Shown: positions 52,561 to 61,890, counted from the stretch's first letter. The stretch is 64,000 bases of DNA from Edaphobacter sp. 12200R-103 (GCF_010093025.1 NZ_CP048114.1:3348001-3412000); one strand, 5' to 3'. Notes: generated from the sequence alone by a model not told the origin. Numbers and translations are program-made.

Positions 52561-54177
52561 TCATCCGCGGCGCAGCAGCCGCTGCAGGCTGGCCGGTGTT
52601 CCGATCCCCATCAGGTGCACCAGCCCCAGGTACAGCACGCCGAACAACGGAAGCACCACCGCCCCCACGAGCAGCGCCGTGTAGTGCCCGGCATGAAGGG
52701 GGAGTGCCACCTTCGCTCCATAACCCGCCGCAGCCGCCACAAACGCCGCGCCCCACAGCCGCAACGTGCGCGAGATCTGCGGAGGGACCTCGCCGATCCG
52801 CTTATGCAGCGCCCGGCGCAGCAGCGAGAACTCCACCCACCCCGCAATTCCCGCCGAAAACGTAAGTCCGGCCACGCCCCACAGCCGATCCACTCCCAGC
52901 CAGCGCGGCAGAGGCAACGCAAACAGGTATCCCAGCGCCACCGTCAGGATCACGCGAACCACCGCGAAGTTCAGCGGCGTTCGCGTGTCGCGCAGAGCAT
53001 AGAACGCCGACGAATAAAGCCTTCCCGAGGTCGATGCCAGCAGCCCCACCGCCGAGCCCGCCAGCACACTCCACACCAGCGTGACGTCCCGCGACCCGAA
53101 CTGCCCCGTCCTGTAGATCGCCGCCACGATCACATCGCCCAGCACCAGGAACGCGACCGCCGAAGGGATGACAAAGAAGGCGATGTTCTGCAGGCCCTGC
53201 GCCAGCCGCTGACGCAGCACACCGGCAATCTCCTCCGTAGTGCCCAGCGCGCTCGACATCGCTGGAAGCTCCGCCGCCGAAACCGCCATGCCGAACAGGC
53301 TGATGGGAAGGGAGTTGAGCGTCTGCGCATAGGCCAGCGCTGACACCGCGCTCGTCGGCAGAAAGCTCGCCAGCATCGAGTCCAGAAAGGCGCTCACCTG
53401 CACGACGCCGCGCCCCAGGAAGACGGGAAAGAAGTTGCGGATGACCGTCCGCGCCGAATCGTCGCGCATGCGCAAACGCAGCACCAGAGGACGCAGCAGG
53501 TTCAGGACCGACGGCAGAAGAATGACAAACTGCAGGCCGCTGCCGATCACCGAAGCCACCGCGATCACCACGGCAAGGTGCACCTGCCCCTGTCGCCCGT
53601 TATCCCACAGAAACGCCGCGATGATGGTGATGTTCCACACCACGGGAGCCGTGTACGACAGCAGAAACTTGCGATGGCTGTTCAGGACGCCAAGACACCA
53701 CGCATAGAAGACCAGCAGCGCTGCGCCGGGAAAGAGAATCCGCACCAGCCGGATGGTCAGCTCACGCTTCTCGCCATGGAATCCGGGGGCGATGATGTCG
53801 ATCAGGAACGGCGCCGCGAAGACCCCCAGCAGCACCAGGACGGACGTGACCAGCAGCAGGATGGCGAAGATCGCCTCCGCCAGCTCGGAGGCCTCCTGGT
53901 GCTTCTCCTCGGCGCGCAGCCGCGCATACACCGGGATAAACGAGGCCGACAACACGCCTTCGCCAAAGAGGTTCTGCAGAAAATTCGGAATCCGGAACGC
54001 CGCGCGAAAGGCATCGGCCACGGCGGAGTTGCCAAGATAATGCGCAAAGACACGGTCCCGTACCAGCCCCAGCACACGGCTCATCAGGATGCCGCTTGCC
54101 ACCGCCATGGCAGAAGAGCGGGCCAGAAAACCCTTCCCGCGAGGCGGGGGCAATGGTTTCGAAGGAGAAGCAGTCAC
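52561..54177 (-). CDS. murJ: Lipid II flippase MurJ
   Basis: Moves lipid II across the inner membrane for peptidoglycan synthesis. The 538-residue protein has about 14 membrane segments and the MVF signatures VASGILMSRVLGLVRDRVFA, FRIPNFLQNLFGEGVLSASF and later ALAYAQTLNSLPISLFG. The GTG start at 54177 gives a Pro-rich leader before the first helix; a later start is possible and no good ribosome site is seen. No mur neighbour in the window. Confidence 0.93.
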   Translation of the reverse strand: MTASPSKPLPPPRGKGFLARSSAMAVASGILMSRVLGLVRDRVFAHYLGNSAVADAFRAAFRIPNFLQNLFGEGVLSASFIPVYARLRAEEKHQEASELAEAIFAILLLVTSVLVLLGVFAAPFLIDIIAPGFHGEKRELTIRLVRILFPGAALLVFYAWCLGVLNSHRKFLLSYTAPVVWNITIIAAFLWDNGRQGQVHLAVVIAVASVIGSGLQFVILLPSVLNLLRPLVLRLRMRDDSARTVIRNFFPVFLGRGVVQVSAFLDSMLASFLPTSAVSALAYAQTLNSLPISLFGMAVSAAELPAMSSALGTTEEIAGVLRQRLAQGLQNIAFFVIPSAVAFLVLGDVIVAAIYRTGQFGSRDVTLVWSVLAGSAVGLLASTSGRLYSSAFYALRDTRTPLNFAVVRVILTVALGYLFALPLPRWLGVDRLWGVAGLTFSAGIAGWVEFSLLRRALHKRIGEVPPQISRTLRLWGAAFVAAAAGYGAKVALPLHAGHYTALLVGAVVLPLFGVLYLGLVHLMGIGTPASLQRLLRRG

Positions 54178-54332
54178 CGTACCGTTAACTCTACCGTCTC
54201 ACACACCCGTTTCACGCCCGGAACCTTTACGCTCCCGGGTTACCGCGCAGATGCCATCCTTCACAAACCTGATTTGCAAATATTGGTGGAACCTTGATTC
54301 AAAACACCGGGTGAAGCCTGATTCAAACACAC

Positions 54333-54374
54333 GGGTGCCCCATCTTCACACAGCCGGACCGGGTTTCTCAGGAT
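54333..54374 (+). repeat. Degenerate family B repeat
   Basis: GGGTGCCCCATCTTCACACA, then GGGTTTCTCAGGATC. The right stem arm is lost. Confidence 0.65.
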
Positions 54375-54401
54375 CTCTCCCCGCCATCAGCAATCCCAAC
54401 C

Positions 54402-54458
54402 CAGCCACACAGGGTGCCCCATCTTCGCGGCGAAGCCGCTAAGGTGGGTTTGCAGGAT
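54402..54458 (+). repeat. Family B hairpin repeat with inner stem
   Basis: CAGCCACACA flank, GGGTGCCCCATCTTCGCGGC, then GCCGCTAAGGTGGGTTTGCA. Inner stem GCGGC/GCCGC around GAA. Confidence 0.88.
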
Positions 54459-54494
54459 ATTGCCCGAGGCATTCTTGGCGCTACCGGCAAAATA

Positions 54495-54526
54495 CAGGGA
54501 TTCTTCGCCGTTCGGCTCAGAATGAC
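54495..54526 (-). repeat. Short family A repeat
   Basis: CAGGGATTCTTCGCCGTTCG, then GCTCAGAATGACG. Arms ATTCT and AGAAT pair as in the copies at 46421 and 47897. Confidence 0.75.
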
Positions 54527-54909
54527 GAGCCGGGATGATTGCCTCAGAGGAAGAATGGTTCCAGCCGGACGGCGGCCTCGACGCCAGTGGCGGCACCCAG
54601 CCGGGTGCCGGGTGCCCCATTCATGCGGTTTCATCGCATGAGTGGGTTCATTCGAGCGAAGCTCGAACCGTATTCCTAAAATCAGAACCGAAGACACGAC
54701 CTCGCAACGAACTGTCCTTCCAAGGATGTATCCCCCTATACCGCGTTGTCCCGGGAGGAATCGCAAAGCGTACTTCAAGCAGCTCGCAAAGTGTCCTTCC
54801 GAGCGAGTCGCAAAGCGACAAGTCGAGGAACCCCGCATTTCACCACTGCCCACACCGCCACCCATACCCACAAGACACCCGCCCCCACCAATCCCATTAA
54901 ACTCACCTC

Positions 54910-55755
54910 ATGGAAGCCGCACGCCCATCCCGCACCGCCCTCCGAGTCGCCATGCGCCGCGCCGCGCACCAGATCTACGACGCCGCGCCGCTCGTCTTCT
55001 CCGACCCGATTGCTGTCCCCATCCTCGGGGCCGAATACCTCCCCGAGATCGAGCGCACCCGCTTCAAGCTCCACAAGCCCCACTCCGTCGCGCTGCGCGC
55101 CCACATGATCGTCCGCAGCCGCTACGCCGAAGACCTGCTCGCGAAGGCTGTTGCGAACGGCGTCAGCCAGTACGTCCTGCTCGGTGCCGGACTCGACACC
55201 TTCGCCTACCGCAATCCTTTCGCACAGCTTCACGTCTTCGAGGTCGATCATCCCGCCACGCAGCAGTGGAAGCGCGACCTGCTCAGCGCCAGCGGAATCG
55301 AAGTCCCTTCCAGCCTGACCTATATCCCCGTGGACTTCGAACACCAGCAGCTCGCCACCCAGCTCGCCGCAGCCGGATTCGACCGCACGCGTCCAGCCTT
55401 CTTCGCCTGGCTTGGAGTCGTCCCCTACCTCACGCACGCTGCCTTCCGCTCCACCCTCGCGCTCATGGCGTCCTGTGCATCCGGCAGCGGCATCGTCATG
55501 GACTACGGACAGCCCCGCTCGGCCCTCCCGTACCTCGAACAGCTCGCACACGACTCGCTCTCCTCACGCGTGCAGCTGGTCGGCGAACCCTTCCAGCTCT
55601 TTTTCACCCCGCACCAGATGGCCACAGAGCTCTCCGGCTTCCACAACCTCGAAGATCTGGGATCAAACGAGCTCAACGCCCGCTACTTCAGCGGCCGCAG
55701 CGACAACCTGATGCTGATGGGAAGCGCGGGCCGCCTCGTCAGCGCATGGCGGTGA
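54910..55755 (+). CDS. Class I SAM-dependent methyltransferase (LCMT-like, TIGR00027 type)
   Basis: A 281-residue methyltransferase of the leucine-carboxyl-methyltransferase-like group. It has RTALRVAMRRAAHQIYD at the start, the SAM motif YVLLGAGLDTFAYRN, an acidic loop end (HVFEVDHPATQQWK) and the FAWLGVVPYLTHAAF motif. Substrates are unknown; members are often linked to secondary metabolism. A family B repeat follows at once. Confidence 0.88.
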   Translation: MEAARPSRTALRVAMRRAAHQIYDAAPLVFSDPIAVPILGAEYLPEIERTRFKLHKPHSVALRAHMIVRSRYAEDLLAKAVANGVSQYVLLGAGLDTFAYRNPFAQLHVFEVDHPATQQWKRDLLSASGIEVPSSLTYIPVDFEHQQLATQLAAAGFDRTRPAFFAWLGVVPYLTHAAFRSTLALMASCASGSGIVMDYGQPRSALPYLEQLAHDSLSSRVQLVGEPFQLFFTPHQMATELSGFHNLEDLGSNELNARYFSGRSDNLMLMGSAGRLVSAWR

Positions 55756-55767
55756 TCGCAGCAACCA

Positions 55768-55813
55768 ACCGGGTGCCCCACCTTCGCGAAGCTAAGGTGG
55801 GTTTTGCAGGATC
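55768..55813 (+). repeat. Family B hairpin repeat (canonical form)
   Basis: GGGTGCCCCACCTTCGCGAA, then GCTAAGGTGGGTTTTGCAGG, AT. CCACCTT pairs exactly with AAGGTGG. I use it as the reference copy. Confidence 0.9.
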
Positions 55814-55901
55814 TCTCCGATCCCACCTCTCACCGGCTATAGAGAATGGAACCTGCTTCCCCACCTCAGCAGCCAACCCATCCCACAATCACTCCCCAAA
55901 G

Positions 55902-55929
55902 AAAAGAGGGGCGCCCAAAGGCGCCCCTC
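55902..55929 (-). terminator. Intrinsic terminator of thrS
   Basis: GAGGGGCGCC and GGCGCCCCTC form a perfect 10-bp stem with a four-base loop, followed on the minus strand by TTTTCTTT. Confidence 0.93.
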
Positions 55930-55945
55930 GAACCCACAAACATCC

Positions 55946-57979
55946 TTACAAAGCAGTACCCCGCGAAGCCACCAGACCCTTCGCGCGTTCGATAAATGCA
56001 GCCAGCGGCACAGAACCCTCATCGCCCTTGCCCCGCGTCCGCACGCTCACCGCATCCGCAGCCGCTTCCTTGTCCCCCATCACCAGCACAAAAGGAACCT
56101 TCTGCATCGTGAACTCGCGAATCTTCGCATTCATCTTCTCGTTGCGCGCATCCACCTCCACACGCAGCCCCGCGGCCTCAAGCTGCTGCTTCACCTTCTG
56201 CGCATACTCAAGATGCTTTTCGCTGATCGGAACGATGCCAACCTGCACTGGAGCCAGCCACATCGGAAACGCTCCCGCGTAGTGCTCGATCAGCACGCCG
56301 AAGAACCTCTCCACCGAACCGAACAGAGCGCGATGCACCATCACCGGGCGATGCTTCTCGCCGTCCTCGCCCGTGTACTCCAACTCAAACCGCTGCGGCA
56401 GGTTGAAGTCGAACTGCACCGTCGACAACTGCCACAGACGACCCAGCACATCGACCAGCTTGATATCGATCTTCGGCCCGTAGAACGCCGCCTCGCCCGG
56501 AATCTCGCGATAAGGAATCTGCTTCGCATCAAGAACTTTTTTAAGCGAGCCAACCGCCATCTCCCAGTGATCGGCCGAACCTACATAACTCTTCGTGTCT
56601 TTCGGGTCCCACGTCGAAAGCTCCACCTTGAACTCCACAAACCCGAACGCCTTCAGCACCTCGTCGGCGAACTCCACGCAAGCCGCAATCTCGCTCTCAA
56701 TCTGCTCCGGCGTGCAGAAGATGTGCGCGTCGTCCTGGGTAAACCCGCGCACGCGCAGCAGCCCATGCATTGTGCCGCTTCGCTCGTAGCGATATACATT
56801 GCCGAGCTCCGCATACCGTTGCGGCAGGTCGCGATAACTCTTGGGCGAATTTTTGTAGATCAGGATGTGTCCAGGGCAGTTCATCGGCTTCAGCCGGTAC
56901 TCCGCGTCATCCAGCTCCATCGGCGGATACATGTTCTGCGAGTAGAAGCCCTCATGCCCCGAGATCTTCCAGAGCTCGCGCCGCATGATGTGCGGCGTGA
57001 AGACCATATCGTAACCGCGACGGATACATTCATCGCGCATCCAGTCTTCCATCGTCTTGCGGATCAGCCCGCCCTTCGGATGCCAGAAGATCAGCCCCGC
57101 GCCCGCGACCTCCTGGATCGAGAACAGGTCAAGCTGCTTGCCCAGCACACGATGATCGCGTGCCTTGATCTCCTCCAGCCGCTTGAAGTGCGCCTCCATG
57201 TCCTTGCCGTTGAAGAACGCGGTTCCATACACGCGCTGCAGCTGCTGGTTCTTCTCATCGCCCAGCCAATACGCTCCGGCAACAGAAGTCACCTTGAAGG
57301 CCTTCACGCGGCCCGTCGAAGGCACATGCGGCCCGCGGCAGAAGTCCGTAAAGTTGCCGTTCTTATAAAGCGAGATCTCTTCGCCCGGCTTGGTGAACTT
57401 CTCGATGAAGTGCACCTTCATAAAGTCGCCGTGCTGCCGGTACTCTTCCAGGCCCTTCTCCCGCGGCTCATGCTCGCGCACGAACTTCTCGTCGCGAGCG
57501 ACGACCTCGGCCATCTTCGCCTCGATCGCGGCCAGGTCCGCTTCCGTGAAAGGAGTCTCGCGGTACACGTCATAAAAGAAACCCGAGTCCGTCGCCGGCC
57601 CGTGTCCCAGCTTTGTCTCCGGAAACAGCTCCAGGATCGCCGTCGCCATCACGTGCGCCGCAGAGTGCCGCACAACCTTGAGCGAAGCCTCATCATTTTC
57701 CTTCAGCAGCTCAAGTGCGATATCCTCATTAAGCGGGGCTGTCAGGTCGACAAGCCGCTCTCCCGCTTCGGAGCCTCCGTACATGGCCGCCTCCGAGCTC
57801 TCTTCATCCCCCGTCGCCGCAGCCGTCGTCACCGTAGTCAGCGGACGAATCCGCGCTACCACCACCGCCGCGGCTAACCGTGGCGATATGCTCGTCGCAA
57901 TCTCATACGGTGTCGTCCCGCGCGGTACCTCGCGCACGGAACCATCAGGAAGCTGGACCTTAATACTCTGTTCACTCAT
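55946..57979 (-). CDS. thrS: Threonyl-tRNA synthetase
   Basis: Charges tRNA-Thr. The 677-residue enzyme has a TGS domain (LPDGSVREVPRGTTPYEIA), the editing domain with VVRHSAAHVMATAILELFP, class II motifs including MNCPGHILIYKNSPKSYRDL, FTQDDAHIFC and YGPKID, and a C-terminal anticodon-binding domain. Compared with E. coli, about 30 extra residues (TTVTTAAATGDEESSEAAMY and following) sit inside the TGS region. infC and rpmI, frequent partners, are not adjacent; the gene stands alone with a strong terminator. Confidence 0.97.
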   Translation of the reverse strand: MSEQSIKVQLPDGSVREVPRGTTPYEIATSISPRLAAAVVVARIRPLTTVTTAAATGDEESSEAAMYGGSEAGERLVDLTAPLNEDIALELLKENDEASLKVVRHSAAHVMATAILELFPETKLGHGPATDSGFFYDVYRETPFTEADLAAIEAKMAEVVARDEKFVREHEPREKGLEEYRQHGDFMKVHFIEKFTKPGEEISLYKNGNFTDFCRGPHVPSTGRVKAFKVTSVAGAYWLGDEKNQQLQRVYGTAFFNGKDMEAHFKRLEEIKARDHRVLGKQLDLFSIQEVAGAGLIFWHPKGGLIRKTMEDWMRDECIRRGYDMVFTPHIMRRELWKISGHEGFYSQNMYPPMELDDAEYRLKPMNCPGHILIYKNSPKSYRDLPQRYAELGNVYRYERSGTMHGLLRVRGFTQDDAHIFCTPEQIESEIAACVEFADEVLKAFGFVEFKVELSTWDPKDTKSYVGSADHWEMAVGSLKKVLDAKQIPYREIPGEAAFYGPKIDIKLVDVLGRLWQLSTVQFDFNLPQRFELEYTGEDGEKHRPVMVHRALFGSVERFFGVLIEHYAGAFPMWLAPVQVGIVPISEKHLEYAQKVKQQLEAAGLRVEVDARNEKMNAKIREFTMQKVPFVLVMGDKEAAADAVSVRTRGKGDEGSVPLAAFIERAKGLVASRGTAL

Positions 57980-58192
57980 AAGCGTTATCTGTTTCTAAGC
58001 ATATTTGCTTTGGTTCCGTTGCACCAACTTCTCCCCGGTTCAGCGCATCCCATATCAGTAGAGACAGACCGGCACGACGTCAGAGATCGGCCCTGATTAC
58101 AACCAGAACGCCTGAACCTGCGGAGACACGGACCTAACTCCCCTCGCCGCGACGTGCAACTCGACCCATTCAAAGAACACAAGGAAAACAAC

Positions 58193-58447
58193 ATGCAGGC
58201 ACTTTGCAAACTCACCAACGATTCTCCCGACGTCCTCTGCCCCGTCTGTGGCAAAGGCTTTCGTCTTTATTGGGAGCGTAGTTCCAGCGCACAACAGCAG
58301 GCAGCCCTCCCCGAGATCCACCAGGCCCTCCGCGATCACCATAAGGAGAATCCTTTCGCTCAGCACCCCGAGGTACCTTTCAACGTACCCAGCTGGTCCG
58401 GCCTCCCCCAGTTCTCCGCCGCAGCCCTGCTGGGCGGAGCCGCGTAA
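58193..58447 (+). CDS. Small hypothetical protein with CxxC
   Basis: An 84-residue protein, MQALCKLTNDSPDVLCPVCG, then KGFRLYWERSSSAQQQAALP and a Pro-rich end. LCPVCGKGF could be half of a zinc site. ATG 58193 has AAGGA at good spacing. It lies divergent from thrS. No family is recognised. Confidence 0.65.
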   Translation: MQALCKLTNDSPDVLCPVCGKGFRLYWERSSSAQQQAALPEIHQALRDHHKENPFAQHPEVPFNVPSWSGLPQFSAAALLGGAA

Positions 58448-58476
58448 ACGCACCTGTCAGAGTAATCAAGCAGATA

Positions 58477-58522
58477 GTGTCATCCTGAACGAAGGCGAAG
58501 CCGCAGTCGAAGGATCTGCGGC
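58477..58522 (+). repeat. Family A hairpin repeat
   Basis: GTGTCATCCTGAACGAAGGC, then GCAGTCGAAGGATCTGCGG. Confidence 0.85.
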
Positions 58523-58640
58523 TTCCTCGCGACCCAGGCCCCGATTCCCAACAACCCGCTCCTCCCCGGGACCCAATCCAGTCCGGACACCCAAACCCGG
58601 GTGCCCCCCATCAAATACAGCTCACTTCGCCTCCAACCAG

Positions 58641-58712
58641 GTGTCATCCTGAGCGGAGCGCGCCAGCGCGAAGTCGAAGAGCCTGCCCTGAGCTTGTAAA
58701 ACGGGATCTGCG
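58641..58712 (+). repeat. Family A repeat with inserted block
   Basis: GTGTCATCCTGAGCGGAGCG, then GAAGTCGAAGAGCCTGCCCT and GGGATCTGCG. The block GCCTGCCCTGAGC splits the right arm. Confidence 0.75.
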
Positions 58713-58815
58713 TTTCACCACCCCACCCGCAAACCCAATCGCCAACAATAATCCCCTAAATCCTTGACTGCCCGTATCATGGACCCGCACATCCATCCCG
58801 GCTTCAAGGAGACCT

Positions 58816-59880
58816 ATGCTGAGACACACAGGATTCTTCCGAACCGCCACCTTCCTCGCCTCCACCCTCGCCCTGATCCTTCCTCAGCCCGTCGACGCCT
58901 GCAGCCGCGCCGTCTTCCTCGGCGATAACGGAACCGTCATCACCGGCCGCACCATGGACTGGAAGGTCGATGTCGGAACCAACCTCTGGATCTTTCCCCG
59001 CGGCATCCACCACACAGGCAAGGCCAATCCCCGCTCCCTCGCGTGGACCTCGAAGTACGGCAGCGTCATCGCCAGCGGCTACGAAGCCGCAACCACCGAC
59101 GGCATGAACGAGAAAGGCCTCGTCGCCAACGCCCTCTGGCTCGTCGAATCCAAGTACCCCGACATCAGCTCCACCACCAAGCCCCTCCTTCCGCTCTCCA
59201 TCTGGGCCCAGTACGTCCTCGATAACTTCGCCACTGTGCAGGAGGCCGTCTCCGCCCTCGAGAAAGAGCCCTTCCTCGTCTGGACCACCAAGGTCCCCGG
59301 CGAAGAGACCCTCGCCACCCTCCACTTCTCCATCTCCGACCCGACCGGCGACAGCGCCATCATCGAATACATCAAAGGCCATCAGGTCATCCATCACAAC
59401 CGCAGCTATCAGGTGATGACCAACTCCCCCATCTTTGAGGAACAGCTCGCCCTGCAGCAGTACTGGAAGCAGATCGGGGGCACCATCTTCCTTCCCGGAA
59501 CCAACCGCGCCGCCGACCGCTTCGCCCGCGCGTCCTTCTACATCAACACCATTCCCAAAAGCGACACGCCCGACATCGAAGTCGCCAGCGTCTTCAGCGT
59601 CATGCGCAACGTCTCTGTTCCCTACGGCATCAACACGCCCGACGAGCCCAACATCTCCTCCACGCGCTGGCGCACCGTCGCCGACCAGAAGCGCCTGATC
59701 TACTGCTTCGAATCCGCCCTCACCCCCAACACCTTCTGGGTCAACCTCCACGATGTCGACTTCTCCCCCACCTCCGGAACAAGAAAGCTCGACCTGGGCC
59801 CCAACCAGACCCACACCTTCTCCGGCAACGTAGCCAAAGACTTTAAAGAAGCCAAATCGTTCAGCTTCCTCGGCTACTAG
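58816..59880 (+). CDS. Linear amide C-N hydrolase, choloylglycine hydrolase family (Ntn)
   Basis: A 354-residue exported Ntn hydrolase of the penicillin V acylase/bile salt hydrolase family. The signal peptide (TATFLASTLALILPQPVDA) ends just before Cys29, the catalytic N-terminal nucleophile (CSRAVFLGDNG). Other family residues are GRTMDW, SGYEAATTDGMNEKGLVANA and DPTGDSAIIEY. The substrate may be an N-acyl amide, an N-acyl homoserine lactone or a penicillin; the sequence does not decide. Confidence 0.92.
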   Translation: MLRHTGFFRTATFLASTLALILPQPVDACSRAVFLGDNGTVITGRTMDWKVDVGTNLWIFPRGIHHTGKANPRSLAWTSKYGSVIASGYEAATTDGMNEKGLVANALWLVESKYPDISSTTKPLLPLSIWAQYVLDNFATVQEAVSALEKEPFLVWTTKVPGEETLATLHFSISDPTGDSAIIEYIKGHQVIHHNRSYQVMTNSPIFEEQLALQQYWKQIGGTIFLPGTNRAADRFARASFYINTIPKSDTPDIEVASVFSVMRNVSVPYGINTPDEPNISSTRWRTVADQKRLIYCFESALTPNTFWVNLHDVDFSPTSGTRKLDLGPNQTHTFSGNVAKDFKEAKSFSFLGY

Positions 59881-59903
59881 CGAACACGCGGTGAGGCACC
59901 ACC

Positions 59904-59946
59904 CGGGTGCCTCACCTTCGCCAAGCTAAGGTGGGTTTTGCAGAAT
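59904..59946 (+). repeat. Family B hairpin repeat
   Basis: GGGTGCCTCACCTTCGCCAA, then GCTAAGGTGGGTTTTGCAGA. Very close to the copy at 55768. Confidence 0.85.
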
Positions 59947-60069
59947 GCCGGTCGCCCACCTTCGCAAAGCAAAGGTAAGTCTTCGAAAATCTCCGCCCAC
60001 CCTCAACAGTGTCATCCTTATATCTCTATTGGTAGCTACTGTCATTCTGAGTTTTGAGACAGTATCGGT

Positions 60070-60101
60070 GAGGTAGAAGGGGCTATAGCGCCTTCTACCT
60101 C
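60070..60101. repeat. Long hairpin (14-bp arms)
   Basis: GAGGTAGAAGGGGC-TATA-GCGCCTTCTACCTC, one mismatch. It lies 130 bases before the transposase remnant and could be an element end or a terminator. Confidence 0.7.
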
Positions 60102-60229
60102 GCGGGCGCGCGTCACCCGATCATCCTGGGGTGGTTTTAGCCACCGTCGCTCAGTCCCGGGAACGCGTCCCAAGTCACGCACGACCGTACAGTCGCATGA
60201 CATCCAGTCGCACTACGAGGAAGGTTACC

Positions 60230-60472
60230 GTGGCGCAGTTCATCTGTGGAGTGGACGTTTCGTCGATATCGCTGGAAGCCTCGGTCGCCAGCGTCGCAGG
60301 ACGCTACGAACCCGACTTCATCGCCTTCAAACAACGACTCGCCGCTCAGGGAAAACCGCCCAAGGTCGTCCGCATCGCCCTCGCCCACAAACTCCTCATC
60401 CGACTCAACGCAAAAGCCAGAGATGTCCGAACACATATCGAAAACATCACAACTTCAACCGCTGCCGCTTGA
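60230..60472 (+). pseudogene. Internally deleted IS110-type transposase
   Basis: An 80-codon reading frame. The N-terminus (AQFICGVDVSSISLEASVAS) looks like the DEDD-domain start of IS110 transposases. The C-terminus (FKQRLAAQGKPPKVVRIALA, then HKLLIRLNAKARD) matches the far end of the same family. About 250 residues in between are gone, including most catalytic residues, so it cannot transpose itself. GTG 60230 has AGGAAGG five bases before it. The frame remains open, so a small protein could still be made. Confidence 0.75.
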
Positions 60473-60485
60473 CAAGCAAGACAGT

Positions 60486-60541
60486 CGCTGAGCGAAGCTC
60501 TGGTGGCTCTATCGCGAGAAGCGGAGTCGAAGGATCTGCGG
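60486..60541 (+). repeat. Diverged family A repeat
   Basis: GCTGAGCGAAGCTCTGGTGG, then GAGTCGAAGGATCTGCGG. The left arm ATCCT is lost. Confidence 0.65.
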
Positions 60542-60623
60542 CTCGCTCCTCCAGTCACCTTCAGTCGATCACAGCCAGGGACCGCGATGGCTCCAACCCG
60601 ACTAACGGGTTTACCATCGCAGG

Positions 60624-61700
60624 GTGCACCTGCCTGTCCAGCCAACCGTCGCCCCCATGCTTGCCAAACGCGTCGACGACATCCCCAGCGGCGATACATG
60701 GATCTTCGAACCCAAGTGGGACGGCTTTCGCACCATCGTCTTCCGCGACGGCGATGATCTAATGCTGCAGAGCCGCGATCAGAAGCCGCTCGACCGCTAC
60801 TTCCCTGAGCTATTCGAACCATTGAAAGCGCAGCTTCCCTCACGTTGCGTGCTCGACGGCGAGATCGTCATCGCCGCCAGCAAGGGCCTCGACTTCGACG
60901 CCCTGCAGCTCCGCATTCATCCCGCGGCCTCGCGGATCAAAATGCTCTCGCAGGAGATCCCCGCCTCCATCGTCTTCTTCGACCTGCTCGCCCTCGACGA
61001 TCAGGACATGACCGGCGAACCCTTCGAGCGGCGCCGCACTGAACTGGAGTCCTTGCTCAAAAAAGCAAAAGCCCCCATCCACATGACACCCGCAACGCGC
61101 GATGTCGCCACCGCACGCGACTGGTTCCAGCGCTTCGAAGGCGCTGGCCTCGACGGCGTGATGGCCAAGTCCTTAGACGGCATCTACGCGCCCAACAAGC
61201 GCACCATGCTGAAGGTGAAGCACGAGCGCGACTGCGATTGCGTCGTCGCCGGTTTCCGCTGGCACAAGGACGCGGAGAACGAGGCCATCGGCTCGCTTCT
61301 GCTCGGCCTCTACGACACCTCAGGCGCGCTTCAGCACGTCGGCGTCTGCGCCAGCTTTACCCAGAAGAAACGCCGCGAGCTGGTCGACTTCCTAGCACCC
61401 TACCGCCGCGACGCCCTCAAGAATCATCCCTGGCGAAGCTGGGCCGAAGCGGAGGGCGACAACCAGCGCATGCCCGGCGGACAGTCCCGCTGGAGCCAGG
61501 GCAAGGACCTCTCGTGGGAGCCGCTGCGTCCCGAACTCGTTGTCGAGGTCGCCTACGAACATATGCAGGGGACACGCTTCCGTCACATGGCGCAGTTCCG
61601 CCGCTGGCGCACCGACAAGCCGCCCGAGGACTGCACCTACGAGCAGCTTGAGGTCGTCGCCCCGCACGAGCTAGCCAGCATCTTCGCCACCGGCCGCTGA
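60624..61700 (+). CDS. ATP-dependent DNA ligase (LigC-like)
   Basis: Seals nicks using ATP. The 358-residue protein has the adenylation Lys31 in FEPKWDGFRTIVF, LDGEIVI, the GVMAKSLDGIYAPNKRTMLKVKHE region and a C-terminal OB fold ending GTRFRHMAQFRRWRTDK, shown in pieces. This two-domain layout is that of LigC or stand-alone LigD-type ligases in non-homologous end joining or base repair. No Ku or primase gene is in the window. The start is GTG 60624. Confidence 0.93.
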   Translation: MHLPVQPTVAPMLAKRVDDIPSGDTWIFEPKWDGFRTIVFRDGDDLMLQSRDQKPLDRYFPELFEPLKAQLPSRCVLDGEIVIAASKGLDFDALQLRIHPAASRIKMLSQEIPASIVFFDLLALDDQDMTGEPFERRRTELESLLKKAKAPIHMTPATRDVATARDWFQRFEGAGLDGVMAKSLDGIYAPNKRTMLKVKHERDCDCVVAGFRWHKDAENEAIGSLLLGLYDTSGALQHVGVCASFTQKKRRELVDFLAPYRRDALKNHPWRSWAEAEGDNQRMPGGQSRWSQGKDLSWEPLRPELVVEVAYEHMQGTRFRHMAQFRRWRTDKPPEDCTYEQLEVVAPHELASIFATGR

Positions 61701-61750
61701 ACAGCGAACCGCAATCGACATCCGGTCCCTTCCACCCCTTCTAACGGAGT

Positions 61751-61797
61751 GTCATCCTGAGCGAAGCGGCGCAGCCGCGCAGTCGAAGGATCTGCGG
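61751..61797 (+). repeat. Family A hairpin repeat (canonical form)
   Basis: GTCATCCTGAGCGAAGCGGC, GCAGCCGCGCAGTCGAAGGA, TCTGCGG. Outer ATCCT/AGGAT and inner GCGGC/GCCGC stems. Confidence 0.9.
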
Positions 61798-61890
61798 TTT
61801 GTTCGAAGCAGCAAGGAAGCCAGCCATACACAAGCGCATTCTTCCGCCTCCTTCATGATTACCAGCACGCCCTCATCGCACCGAGAAAAG

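Larger units (their letters stand above)
54178..54909. other. Repeat-dense intergenic region
   Basis: About 730 bases without a gene. Two family B copies and one family A copy lie in the left half. The right half (54540-54900) repeats short GCGAAGCTCGAA, GAGCGAGTCGC and GTCCTTCC fragments, with a possible promoter for the methyltransferase not assigned. Confidence 0.6.
58448..58815. other. Intergenic region with two family A repeats
   Basis: About 370 bases with no gene: family A copies at 58477 and 58641, and a B fragment (GGGTGCCCCCCAT near 58600). The last 80 bases are AT-richer and may hold the promoter of the following gene. Confidence 0.55.
59881..60229. other. Intergenic region before the IS remnant
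   Basis: About 350 bases: a full and a degenerate B copy (59904-59946 and about 59949-59990), stray GTCATCC and GTCATTC fragments, and the long hairpin at 60070. Confidence 0.6.

Noticed and set aside
54642..56282. 546-codon plus-strand open frame
   Set aside because: Arg/Pro-rich, overlaps the methyltransferase in another frame, crosses repeats and then runs antisense to thrS.
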